DNA of 64,000 bases, taken from NCBI GenBank assembly GCA_963774075.1, contig CAVZDP010000002.1:496001-560000 (forward strand), in the 5' to 3' direction. Source of the DNA: JBBQNR01 sp963774075. Lineage in GTDB: Bacteria; Actinomycetota; Thermoleophilia; Solirubrobacterales; JBBDJG01. Numbering within the stretch: the first letter of the stretch is position 1; each line of letters starts with the position of its first letter. The notes under the pieces are model-generated. The model ran no database searches, was not told the DNA's origin, and saw only the letters and a list, made by a program, of their open reading frames with translations. Positions 41,976-51,716 of this stretch are shown here, in pieces. The position numbers and the translations under genes are program-made.

Positions 41976-44624
41976 TTACCTCTGAAGCTCAGCAAGCTCG
42001 CGCTCGAAGCGCGAGAGCTTCTCGCGCTCCTGCTGCACGACCTCCGGCGGAGCCTTCGCGACAAAACGTTCGTTGGCGAGCTTGCCCTGGGCCCGGGCGA
42101 TCTCCGCGCGCAGCGAGTCCAGGTGAGCGCCGATGCGGTTGCGCGCCTCGTCGGGGTCGATCGTCTCGCTCGGCAGCAGCTCGACGGAGCCGCCCGGCAC
42201 CGAGACGCCGAGCGCCCCGGCGCCGTCCGCGCGGTCGGCGAGCTCGACGTCGAAGCGCGCCAGCCGCTGGATGGTGGAAAGGGAGCGTTCGTAGAGGCCG
42301 CGCGAGCCCGCGTCGTCGGTGATCAGACGGGCCGGCAGGCGAGAGGCGGCCGGCACCCCGATCGTGTCGCGGTAGCGGCGAAGGCGGCGGGTCGCCTCGA
42401 TCACGGTCTCGACCTCGCGCTCGGCCTCCTCGTCGATCAGCGCCTCGTCCGCGGCCGGAAAGCTGCGGACGGCGAGCAGGTTCTCGGCCCCCGGCACGAA
42501 ACCGTGAACCTCCTCGGTCACGAACGGCATGAACGGGTGAGCGAGGGCGAGCGTCTCGTCCAGCACGTACAAGAGCGTGGCCGATACGGCGGAACGGTCA
42601 CGCTCCGCGAACCCATCCGCCGACTCGTCGGCGGATGGCTCGTATATTCGTGGCTTCACCATCTCCAGGTACCAGTCGCAGAACTCGCTCCAGAAGAACG
42701 AGTAGAGCTCGAGCGCAGCGTGTGAGAAGTCGAAAGCGTCGATCCGGTCGCTCACCGAGGCGATCGTGCGCTGCAGGCGCGAGAGGATCCAGCGGTCCTC
42801 GACCGTCTCGGCACGCGGCTCTGGCCCGACGTCCTCGACGTTCATCAGCACGAGCCGTGACGCGTTCCAGAGCTTGTTGGCGAGGTCGCGGCCCTGCTCG
42901 ACCCGCGCGGGCGAGTAGCGTACGTCCTGGCTCGAGGACATCGCCATCAGCCCGAACCGAAGGGCGTCGGCGCCGTGTTCCTCGACCGCCTGGAGCGGGT
43001 CGATGCCGGTGCCGAGGCTCTTCGACATCCTGCGGCCGTCCGGCGCCAGGATCACCGAGTGCACGTAGACGTCCTCGAACGGAACGTCGCCGGCGAACTC
43101 GATCCCCATCATGATCATGCGCGCCACCCAGAGATAGAGGATCTCGCGCGCCGTGGTGAGAAAGTCCGTCGGGTAGAACGCGCGCAGCTCCGGCGTGTCG
43201 TCCGGCCAGCCGAGGACGGCAAAAGGCCAGAGCGCGGAGCTGAACCAGGTGTCGAGCACGTCGATCTCCTGGCGCAGCTCGCCGTCACAGGCGCCGCAGC
43301 GTTCCGGCGGCTCCTCCGCCACGTACATCTCCTCGCAGGCGTCGCAATACCAGACCGGCAGGCGATGGCCCCACCAGAGCTGGCGCGAGATGCACCACGG
43401 GCGCAGCGAGCGAAGCCAGTCGAGCAGCACACGCTTCCACGGGTCCGACGGGACGAGCCTCACGCGCCCGCTCTCCACGGCCTCGATCGCCGGCGCCGCC
43501 AGTTCGTCCATGCGCAGGAACCACTGGAGCGAGATCAGGGGCTCGATCGGCTCGCCGGAGCGCTCGCTGTGACCGACGGAGTGCAGGTAGGGCTCGCGGC
43601 TCGAGATCGCGCCGGCCTCGTCGAGCGCGGACACCACCGCTTCACGCGCCTCGGCGACGGTCAGGCCGGCGAAGGGCTCGCCGGCGGCCGCGTTCATGCG
43701 ACCGTCCTCGCCGATCACCGAGATCTCCTCCAGCCCGTGGCGGCGGCCGATCTCGAAGTCGTTCGGGTCGTGGCCCGGAGTGATCTTCAACGCGCCGGTC
43801 CCGAACTCGGGGTCGACGTGGTCGTCGGCGATGATCGGCAGCCGCCGGCCGACGAGCGGCAGCGTCGCCGCCTGCCCCACGAGGTCCGCGTAGCGCTCGT
43901 CACCGGGGGCGACCGCCACGGCCGTGTCGGCGAGCATCGTCTCTGGCCGCACGGTCGCGACGGTCACGTGGCCCTCGCCCGACTCGAGCGGGTAGTCGAC
44001 GTAGTAGAGCGTGTCCTGGACCTCGCGGTGCTGGACCTCGAGGTCCGAGATCGCCGTCCCTGCGCCCGGGTCCCAGTTCACCATGTAGTTGTCGCGGTAG
44101 ATGTAGCCCTTGTCGTAGAGAGCTTTGAACACCCGGTAGACGGCTCTCACATAGCCCGGGTCCATCGTGAAGCGCTCGCGCTCGTAATCGCAGGAGGCGC
44201 CGATGCGCTTGTACTGCTCGACGATCCGCGAGCCGTACTGCTCCTTCCACTGCCACACCCGGCGCTCGAACTGCTCGCGGCCGAGGTCGTGCCGCGAGAG
44301 TCCCTCGGCCGCGAGCTGCTTCTCGACGACCACCTGAGTGCCGATGCCGGCGTGATCGGTCCCGAGCGCCCACAGCGACCTGCTCCCTTGCATGCGGCGC
44401 ATCCGAATGAGCACGTCCTGCATCGTGCCGTTGAGCGCGTGCCCCATGTGCAGCTCGCCGGTGACATTCGGCGGCGGGATCACGATCGAGAAGTTCTCCC
44501 CGGAGGAGCCGGCGGCCTCCGGGTGGAAGATCCCGGCATCGAGCCATGCGCTCAAGACGCGCGGCTCGACCTCGCTCGGGTCGTAGCGGGTGCGCTCGCG
44601 CAGCGTGTCGAGCCGGTCGGTCAC
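41976..44624 (-). CDS. valS: Valyl-tRNA synthetase
   Basis: This 882-residue class I synthetase has the HIGH motif PPPNVTGELHMGHALNG, the editing domain, a zinc-like cluster WYCDACEEMY/CGACDG, the KMSKS variant GRRMSKSLGTG and a C-terminal coiled coil (LANERFVAKAPPEVVQQERE). The start is GTG at 44624 (VTDRLDTL). TAGATT (44633-44638) lies eight bases upstream, suggesting a leaderless transcript. It is flanked by clpX and folC. Confidence 0.97.
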   Translation of the reverse strand: MTDRLDTLRERTRYDPSEVEPRVLSAWLDAGIFHPEAAGSSGENFSIVIPPPNVTGELHMGHALNGTMQDVLIRMRRMQGSRSLWALGTDHAGIGTQVVVEKQLAAEGLSRHDLGREQFERRVWQWKEQYGSRIVEQYKRIGASCDYERERFTMDPGYVRAVYRVFKALYDKGYIYRDNYMVNWDPGAGTAISDLEVQHREVQDTLYYVDYPLESGEGHVTVATVRPETMLADTAVAVAPGDERYADLVGQAATLPLVGRRLPIIADDHVDPEFGTGALKITPGHDPNDFEIGRRHGLEEISVIGEDGRMNAAAGEPFAGLTVAEAREAVVSALDEAGAISSREPYLHSVGHSERSGEPIEPLISLQWFLRMDELAAPAIEAVESGRVRLVPSDPWKRVLLDWLRSLRPWCISRQLWWGHRLPVWYCDACEEMYVAEEPPERCGACDGELRQEIDVLDTWFSSALWPFAVLGWPDDTPELRAFYPTDFLTTAREILYLWVARMIMMGIEFAGDVPFEDVYVHSVILAPDGRRMSKSLGTGIDPLQAVEEHGADALRFGLMAMSSSQDVRYSPARVEQGRDLANKLWNASRLVLMNVEDVGPEPRAETVEDRWILSRLQRTIASVSDRIDAFDFSHAALELYSFFWSEFCDWYLEMVKPRIYEPSADESADGFAERDRSAVSATLLYVLDETLALAHPFMPFVTEEVHGFVPGAENLLAVRSFPAADEALIDEEAEREVETVIEATRRLRRYRDTIGVPAASRLPARLITDDAGSRGLYERSLSTIQRLARFDVELADRADGAGALGVSVPGGSVELLPSETIDPDEARNRIGAHLDSLRAEIARAQGKLANERFVAKAPPEVVQQEREKLSRFERELAELQR

Positions 44625-44632
44625 GAGACTGG

Positions 44633-44638
44633 AATCTA
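44633..44638 (-). promoter_or_regulatory. Candidate -10 box for leaderless valS
   Basis: TAGATT on the minus strand is followed by eight bases and the GTG start. No ribosome-binding site is present. Confidence 0.35.
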
Positions 44639-44680
44639 ATATCCCGACGCCCTTGCCGGGCCCGGAGCCTCGGCGGGCGG

Positions 44681-46003
<1,323 letters not shown>

Positions 46004-46025
46004 AACCTGCCCCCCGTGGAGGTCC

Positions 46026-46042
46026 GCCCTAAAGACTAGGGC
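46026..46042. promoter_or_regulatory. Perfect inverted repeat upstream of clpX
   Basis: GCCCTA (46026-46031) and TAGGGC (46037-46042) are separated by five bases and lie 23-39 bases before the clpX ATG. It may be an operator or a leader hairpin. It does not match the ClgR or CtsR consensus as known to me. Confidence 0.3.
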
Positions 46043-46154
46043 CTGATCCTGGATCTGGCCGCATTATTTTCGCCCCCAGGCCCCGTATCCCTGTCCAGGG
46101 CTTCTGAACGGGGGGATCTCCCGTGAAAAAGCGACCTCGCGCCCTCGGAGCTGC

Positions 46155-46179
46155 CGGTTTTTCCGCCTAAGGAAAACCG
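46155..46179 (-). terminator. Hairpin downstream of clpP
   Basis: On the minus strand CGGTTTTCC and GGAAAAACCG pair around TTAGGC, two bases after the clpP stop. There is no T-tract after it, so it may be a terminator or an RNA-stabilising stem. Confidence 0.4.
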
Positions 46180-46181
46180 AC

Positions 46182-46766
46182 CTAGTGCTCAGAGATGACC
46201 CGGTCGATGATGCTGTACTCCTTGGCCTCCTCGGCGCTCATGAAGTAGTCGCGGTCGGTGTCCTGGGACACCTTCTCGAGCGGCTGATTCGTGTGCTTGG
46301 CGATGATCTCGTCGAGCTTGCGGCGGATGTCGATGATCTCGCGGGCGTGGATCTCGATGTCGGCCGCCTGACCGGAGAAGCCGCCGGAGACCTGGTGGAT
46401 CAGGATCTTGGCGTTGGGCAGCGCCATCCGCTTGCCGTTGGCGCCCCCGCTGAGGAGCAGCGCGCCCATGCTCATCGCGACGCCGACGCAGATTGTCTGC
46501 ACGTCCGGCTTGATGAACTGCATCGTGTCGTAGATCGCAAGGCCCGCGTACACGCTGCCGCCGGGCGAGTTGATGTAGAGGCTGATGTCCTTGTCCGGGT
46601 CCTCGGACTCCAGGTGCAGCAGCTGGGCGACGGTCAGGTTGGCGATGTCCTCGGTGATCGGCGTGCCGAGGAAGACGATGCGCTCGTTCAGGAGGCGCGA
46701 GTAGATGTCGAACGCGCGCTCGCCGCGCGACGTCTGCTCGACGACCATGGGGATCAGTGGGCTCAT
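46182..46766 (-). CDS. clpP: ClpP protease subunit
   Basis: This 194-residue serine protease has Ser99 in GVAMSMGALLLSGG, His124 in ILIHQVSGG and Asp173 in DTDRDYFMS, plus the hydrophobic handle region. It starts MSPLIPMVVEQTSRGERAFD at the ATG at 46766. AAAGG precedes the start, fixing it against the longer open frame upstream. It forms the proteolytic barrel with ClpX. Only one clpP is seen in this window, though actinobacteria often carry two. Confidence 0.97.
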   Translation of the reverse strand: MSPLIPMVVEQTSRGERAFDIYSRLLNERIVFLGTPITEDIANLTVAQLLHLESEDPDKDISLYINSPGGSVYAGLAIYDTMQFIKPDVQTICVGVAMSMGALLLSGGANGKRMALPNAKILIHQVSGGFSGQAADIEIHAREIIDIRRKLDEIIAKHTNQPLEKVSQDTDRDYFMSAEEAKEYSIIDRVISEH

Positions 46767-46920
46767 GTCACCTTTCTGGGAATGGGCGGCGATTCTAGCA
46801 ACGGCTTTTTCGCGTCCGCGAAGCCAATCCTGCCCATCCGGGGGTTGGCGCTGCCCCTGGCGGCTACCCTTGCCGGGCGCTCCGAAAGGCACGAGGAGGA
46901 GGGTGGGTCGCAGGCACGAG

Positions 46921-47178
46921 ATGGCGAGGCCGCGCACGTGGGCGCTCATCGCGGCGGTGACCCCTGTGGCGATCGGTCCGGCCGCCGGCAGCACGCTCGC
47001 CTCCTTCCCGGGCGGGAACGGCAAGAGCGGATCGCGTTCACGCGCGGCATACCGGATCGCTTTCGAGGTGACTCACGCGAGAGGCTCGGGCTGCTCGGGA
47101 ACCGCCTCCGTCCCGCATCGCAGGGACTCGCCCGCGTTCGACTCGTCGCCGCCGGCCTACGACTCCCCGTCCGGGTAG
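46921..47178 (+). pseudogene. Remnant of a secreted PD40-type propeller gene
   Basis: The ATG at 46921 gives MARPRTWALIAAVTPVAIGP then AAGSTLASFPGGNGK, a signal peptide followed by the SFPGxNGK opening of secreted PD40 propeller proteins. The expected continuation IAFTRG is present but out of frame after five extra bases (near 47027). After about 15 further codons no family sequence is left. It lies between the divergent clpP and the end of the GMC gene. The 154 bp before it (46767-46920) hold the clpP promoter region and nothing else I can name. Confidence 0.5.
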
Positions 47179-47182
47179 ACGA

Positions 47183-49075
47183 TCAGGACAACCGTTCCGG
47201 CAGGCTGCGCGCGATCCGGCGCGCGCAAGCCATGATGGTGATCATCGGGTTCACTCGCAGAGAGGTCGGGAATATGGACGCGTCGGCCACGTAGAGCCCG
47301 GGCACGTCGTGCGTCTCGCCCGAGGGAGAGACCACGAAGCTGCGCGGGTCGGAGCCCATGCGGGCCGTGCCCATCGGGTGAAATGCCTCGAGGCGCAGAT
47401 CGCGGGCGCGGAAGCTTCCCTGCTCGACCGCGCGCGCCTGCTCGCCCGGGCCGATCGAGCCCAATCGGCCGAGCTGCGGGAACACCTCGGTCGCGCCGGC
47501 GGCGAAGTGGATGTCTGCGGCACGGGCGATCCCGTAGCGGATCGCGGCGGCGTCGTCCTCGCTCAGGCGGTAGGTGAACCGCGGGCGCCCGCGCACCAGC
47601 CGGACGCGACCGCCCGACGAGCGGTCCGACATGTGGACGCCGATGATCGCCAGCCGGTCGTAGCTCTCCATCCGCTCCATCAGCCTCCGACCGGCACCCG
47701 GCAGCCAGTGCGAGCCGAAGGCGAACGGGGTGAACGTCGCCTCCAGGAACAGGCCACGCTCGCTCCACTGATCCACGTACCAGCTCTGCATTACGCCGTC
47801 CCAGCCCCGCACCTCCTCGTCGAAGAGGGCGCCCACCCAACAGGCCGGGTGGATCTTGAGCCCGCGGCCGACCATGCCGGACGAGTTTGCGAGTCCCTGG
47901 GAGAGGAGCAGCTCGGGCGTGCCGAGCGCCCCCGCCGCCAGCACCACGGTGCGCGAGCGGACTTCATAGGGCCCGGCGGCGGTGGAGCATGCCACGCCGG
48001 CCGCTCTCCCTCCCTCCACGAGCACCCGGTCGACCCTCGTGCCCGCCCGCACGGCGCAACCCGCCGCGACGGCCCGCGGCAGCTCGGATATGTGCGTCGC
48101 CTGCTTGGCGTCGAGCGCGCAACCGCTCGGGCAAGTGCCGCAGCAAACGACGTCGCCGGCGTTGCGCTCGATCGGGCCGTTGGAGGCGCCGATCGCCTCG
48201 GCGCCGATCCGGCACAGCTCCGCGTTGCGCCCGGCGCGCGCGGGATCGACGGGCTTGACCTGCAGGTCGCGCTCGAGCTGCTCGAACTCCTCCTCCAGCT
48301 CGCCCGCCCAGCGGATGCCGAGCTCGTCTCGCCACCCCGCCAGGACATCCTCCGGCGTGCGCAGGCAGGTGCCCGAGTTGATCACGGTCGTTCCGCCGAC
48401 GCAGCGACCGACCGGGAGCGGGATCGCCGGGCGCCCCTCGCAGATGGTCAGCCCGCCGTCCCGGTAGAGCGCGGGAAGGGCGTCCAGCGGGTCGACCGAG
48501 TAGGTGGAGGCGTCGTGGTAGTCGCCTTCCTCAACGACGATCACGGACGCGCCGGCTTCGGCGAGCACCCGCGCCGCTGCGGCGCCGCCGGCCCCCGAGC
48601 CGATCACGACGACGTCGCAGCGCTCGACGCCCGATACCGGCCCAAGCGCGGCCCGGTCGAGGGGTGCAGGCCGCGGCGCCGGGCTCGCGCCGGGTGCGCG
48701 CTCGCAGCGCGCCGTCACGCCCACGCGCTCCTGCACCCGAGAGTCGCGCGCGTACCCAAGCGTGGCGAGCGTCTTCAGGAGCAGGAACAGCTCCCTGCGA
48801 AGACCGCCGCCGCGCTCGAGGCGCTCGAGGTGGGCGGCGCGGTCGGCGGGAGACAGTCGGGAGAACCGCCGCGGTGCTGTGCCCCATTCGAACAGCCGGA
48901 TCGCAAGCCGCACGACGAGCCGCACCCGCGGCGGCACGACGGTCAGCAACCGACCAACCGGCGCGGCGACCTCGACCTCGCTCGCCGGCGGCAGCTCGCT
49001 CCCTCCGGGCAGGAGCGCCTCGGCGAAGGACTCGAGGATCGCTCGCTCGCGGCGGCGAAGTGTCTGGTGAATCAA
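47183..49075 (-). CDS. GMC-family alcohol oxidase (long-chain alcohol oxidase type)
   Basis: This 630-residue flavoprotein has an N-terminal helical region (RRERAILESFAEALLPGG) of the kind seen in fatty-alcohol oxidases. The FAD-binding VVVIGSGAGGAAAARVLAEA is at about 155-174, followed by GRCVGGTTVINSGTCLR, HPMGTARMGSDPRSFVV and DASIFPTSLRVNPMITIMAC at the C-terminus. It probably oxidises a hydrophobic alcohol. The start is TTG at 49075, overlapping the tig stop as TTGA, so it is coupled to tig. Its place between tig and clpP breaks the usual tig-clpP-clpX order. Confidence 0.88.
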   Translation of the reverse strand: MIHQTLRRRERAILESFAEALLPGGSELPPASEVEVAAPVGRLLTVVPPRVRLVVRLAIRLFEWGTAPRRFSRLSPADRAAHLERLERGGGLRRELFLLLKTLATLGYARDSRVQERVGVTARCERAPGASPAPRPAPLDRAALGPVSGVERCDVVVIGSGAGGAAAARVLAEAGASVIVVEEGDYHDASTYSVDPLDALPALYRDGGLTICEGRPAIPLPVGRCVGGTTVINSGTCLRTPEDVLAGWRDELGIRWAGELEEEFEQLERDLQVKPVDPARAGRNAELCRIGAEAIGASNGPIERNAGDVVCCGTCPSGCALDAKQATHISELPRAVAAGCAVRAGTRVDRVLVEGGRAAGVACSTAAGPYEVRSRTVVLAAGALGTPELLLSQGLANSSGMVGRGLKIHPACWVGALFDEEVRGWDGVMQSWYVDQWSERGLFLEATFTPFAFGSHWLPGAGRRLMERMESYDRLAIIGVHMSDRSSGGRVRLVRGRPRFTYRLSEDDAAAIRYGIARAADIHFAAGATEVFPQLGRLGSIGPGEQARAVEQGSFRARDLRLEAFHPMGTARMGSDPRSFVVSPSGETHDVPGLYVADASIFPTSLRVNPMITIMACARRIARSLPERLS

Positions 49076-50469
49076 GTCTCGGGATCGGCGCCCGGCGTCC
49101 AGAGCTGGCGCTCCCCCGCTTCGCGCTCCTTGCCCGGCGTCCAGAGCTTCTCGCGCGCCGCCGCCTTCTCCATGGCGATCGGCTTCGCGTGCTCGGCCAG
49201 CAGGTCGGCCGCCTTTCGCAGCCGCAGGTCGTGCCGGATCGCGGCGTCGCGCCCGTTCTTTCGCAGCAGCTCGAGCAGCTTCTCCGGCGTCGTGCCCTCC
49301 CTCTCGGCGGAGCGGCGAAGCGCATCTACCACGTCCTCGTCGGTGGCCTCCAGGTCCTCTTCCTCGGCAACCGCCTCGAGCACGCTCTCGCGCGCGAGCT
49401 GCCTGGCGGCGTCGGGTTTCGCGTCCTCTATCACCTCTTCCCGTGTTCGGCCGGCCGCCTTCAGGTAGGCGTCGGCGTCCACGTTCTGATGGCTGAGCGC
49501 GTGCGCCGTCCGCTCCCACATCTCCTCCGCGCGGGCCGCGACGAGGTCGTCGGGCAGCTCGATCTGCGCCTGGGCGGCGGCCGCATCCACGACCGCCTCG
49601 CGGAACTCCTCCTCGATCGAGCGCCGCTGAGCCTCCGCGAGCTTCTCCTCGATGTCGGATCGCAGCTCGGCGAGCGAGTCGAACTCGCTCGCCTCGGATG
49701 CGAAGTCGTCGTCGAGCGCCGGCAGTTCCTTCTCCTTCACGTCCTTGACGTCGACGTCGAAGGTGGCGTCCTTTCCGCGCAGCTCCTCGGCGGGGTACTC
49801 GTCCGGGAAGCGCACCTCGACGGCGCGGGTCTCGCCGCCACGAGCGCCCAGCAGCTGCTCCTCGAAGCCCTCGATCAGGCGCCCGCCGCCGATCTCGAGC
49901 ATGTAGTCGCGCGCCTCGCCGCCCTCGAAGGGCTCGCCGCCGACCTTGCCGACGAAGTCGACGACCGCGTAGTCGCCCTCGGCCAGCGGGCGGTCGACGC
50001 TCTCGACCCGTCCGAGCGACTCGCGCAGGCGCTCGACCTCCTGGTCGACGGCCTCGGCGGGAACATCGGGCTCGCGCCTTCCGACCTCGATTCCCTTGTA
50101 CTCGCCCAGACGCGAGCGCGGCGTGACGGCGACCTCGATCGAGAAGCTGAGGGGCTCGCCCGCGGCCGGCAGGTCGCCGATGTCGAGCTTGGGGTCGCCG
50201 ACCGTGCTGACGTCGGCCTGGAGAATCGCCTGCTCGTACCAGCGCGGCAACGAATCGCGCACGGCCTGCTCCATCAACGCCTCGCGACCGACCCGCTGGA
50301 TCACCATCTTCGCCGGCACCTTGCCTTTGCGAAAGCCCGGAATCCGCATGTCGCGACCGAGCGCCCGGGCGGTCCGCTCGAGGCTTGCCTCGACGTCTTC
50401 GCTCCCGACCTCGGCCTCGACGCGCACTCGCGAGTCGGGCAGCTCCGTCAGCTTCGTCTTCACAGGCAC
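49072..50469 (-). CDS. tig: Trigger factor (ribosome-associated chaperone)
   Basis: This 465-residue protein has the N-terminal ribosome-binding loop IPGFRKGKVPAKMVIQ (about 43-58), a PPIase-like domain with DYAVVDFVGKVGGEPFEGG and a C-terminal helical domain. The tail contains LWTPG twice (REKLWTPGKE and ERQLWTPGAD), beyond the usual family end. The start is GTG at 50469 with only weak ribosome-binding potential. It folds nascent chains, and ClpXP genes lie nearby as usual. Confidence 0.95.
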   Translation of the reverse strand: MPVKTKLTELPDSRVRVEAEVGSEDVEASLERTARALGRDMRIPGFRKGKVPAKMVIQRVGREALMEQAVRDSLPRWYEQAILQADVSTVGDPKLDIGDLPAAGEPLSFSIEVAVTPRSRLGEYKGIEVGRREPDVPAEAVDQEVERLRESLGRVESVDRPLAEGDYAVVDFVGKVGGEPFEGGEARDYMLEIGGGRLIEGFEEQLLGARGGETRAVEVRFPDEYPAEELRGKDATFDVDVKDVKEKELPALDDDFASEASEFDSLAELRSDIEEKLAEAQRRSIEEEFREAVVDAAAAQAQIELPDDLVAARAEEMWERTAHALSHQNVDADAYLKAAGRTREEVIEDAKPDAARQLARESVLEAVAEEEDLEATDEDVVDALRRSAEREGTTPEKLLELLRKNGRDAAIRHDLRLRKAADLLAEHAKPIAMEKAAAREKLWTPGKEREAGERQLWTPGADPET

Positions 50470-50510
50470 GGCGCGTAACGTTAGCCTGCCTGCAGATGCG
50501 AGGGCGGGGA

Positions 50511-50654
50511 ATGACGATCGACCTCATGACCGGACCGGCCGGCCGGCTGGTCGCGTTCGTGCTCGACCTTGGGGCTGCGATCGGCTCCTACTGGGTCAGA
50601 CGTCTGCGCCGCCGAGGTTCCCCCGAGCTGCCGCCGCCCCCGCAGACGCGATGA
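50511..50654 (+). CDS. Small hypothetical protein upstream of an epimerase
   Basis: This 47-residue frame starts MTIDLMTGPAGRLVAFVLDL and continues with one amphipathic or membrane-like helix, then RRLRRRGSPELPPPPQTR. GAGGG lies seven bases before the ATG. The stop overlaps the next ATG by four bases (ATGA), consistent with coupling. It may be a true peptide or a leader that delivers ribosomes to the epimerase gene. It diverges from tig. Confidence 0.45.
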   Translation: MTIDLMTGPAGRLVAFVLDLGAAIGSYWVRRLRRRGSPELPPPPQTR

Positions 50655-51640
50655 GCGACGGACGCTCGGCATTCGTCACCGGTGGCTCGGGGTTCATCGG
50701 CGGCCGCCTGATCGAACGGCTGCGCTCCGATGGCTGGGACGTGAATGCGCTCGCCCGCTCGCCCGCTTCGGCGGCGAAGGTGGAGGCGCTCGGCGCCAGG
50801 CCGGTCACCGGCGACCTCGACGACGTCGCCGCGATGCGCTCGGGGGCCGAGGGCAGCTCGGTGACGTTCCACGCGGCGGCACACCTCGGCGAGTGGGGCC
50901 GGCGCGACGAGTTCATGCGCGTGAACGTCCAGGGCACGCGCAACGTGGTCGAGGCATCGCGCGAGGCCGGCGTGCGCCGGTTCGTGCACGTCGGGACCGA
51001 GGCCGGCCTCATCGCGGGGCAAGCGCTCGTGCGGGCCGACGAGACCGCACCGCTGAGGCCGGACTCGAAGGCGCTCTACTGCTCGACCAAGGCGCTCGCC
51101 GAGCAGGTGGTCCGAGAGGAGAACGGCGAGGGCATCGAGACGGTGGTCGTACGCCCCCGACTCGTGTGGGGACGCGGTGACACGACCATCCTGCCGGGGC
51201 TCGTGCAGGCGATCGAGAGCGGCCGCTTCGCCTGGATCGGGGGTGGCAGGCACCTGACGTCGACGACGCACGTCGACAACACAGTCGAGGGCCTGATGCT
51301 CGGAGCCGAGCGCGGTGAGCCCGGCGGGATCTATTTCGTGACCGACGGCGACCCGGTCGTCTTTCGCGACTTCATCTCGGAGCTGGTGGCGACGGCCGGC
51401 GTCGAGGCGCCCGAGCGCAACATGCCGGCGCCGCTCGCCCGCGCCGCCGCGGGCCTGGCCGAAGGCGTGTGGCGGACCTTCCGGCTCGGGGGGCAACCGC
51501 CCCTCACGCGGCTGGCCGTGTGGCTGTCCTCTCTCGAGGCGACGATCGATACCTCGAGGGCGCGCTCGGAGCTCGGCTACCGGCCGGTGAAGACGATCGA
51601 CCAGGGGATGGCGGAGCTCAGGGCAGACGGGGCCCTCTAG
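50651..51640 (+). CDS. NAD-dependent epimerase/dehydratase (3-beta-HSD-like SDR)
   Basis: This 329-residue extended SDR has the nucleotide loop TGGSGFIG (10-17), HVGTEAGL at 113-120 and catalytic YCSTK (Tyr143, Lys147), with RPRLVWGRGDTTILP after. The layout resembles 3-beta-hydroxysteroid dehydrogenase/isomerase-like and related sterol or lipid dehydrogenases. The substrate is not determined. It is distinct from the SDRs at 485 and 54046 in sequence. Confidence 0.85.
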   Translation: MSDGRSAFVTGGSGFIGGRLIERLRSDGWDVNALARSPASAAKVEALGARPVTGDLDDVAAMRSGAEGSSVTFHAAAHLGEWGRRDEFMRVNVQGTRNVVEASREAGVRRFVHVGTEAGLIAGQALVRADETAPLRPDSKALYCSTKALAEQVVREENGEGIETVVVRPRLVWGRGDTTILPGLVQAIESGRFAWIGGGRHLTSTTHVDNTVEGLMLGAERGEPGGIYFVTDGDPVVFRDFISELVATAGVEAPERNMPAPLARAAAGLAEGVWRTFRLGGQPPLTRLAVWLSSLEATIDTSRARSELGYRPVKTIDQGMAELRADGAL

Positions 51641-51716
51641 GAACGGCTACGATCGGAAAAGACCGCTCGGAGGTAGCGGTCACGGCAGCCGAAGAGCGAG
51701 AAAGAGGTGCGCGCCG

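Noticed and set aside
51661..51679. Hairpin before the PD40 gene as a riboswitch
   Set aside because: It is a single 6-bp stem with no conserved sensor sequence and is more likely a chance or minor leader structure.
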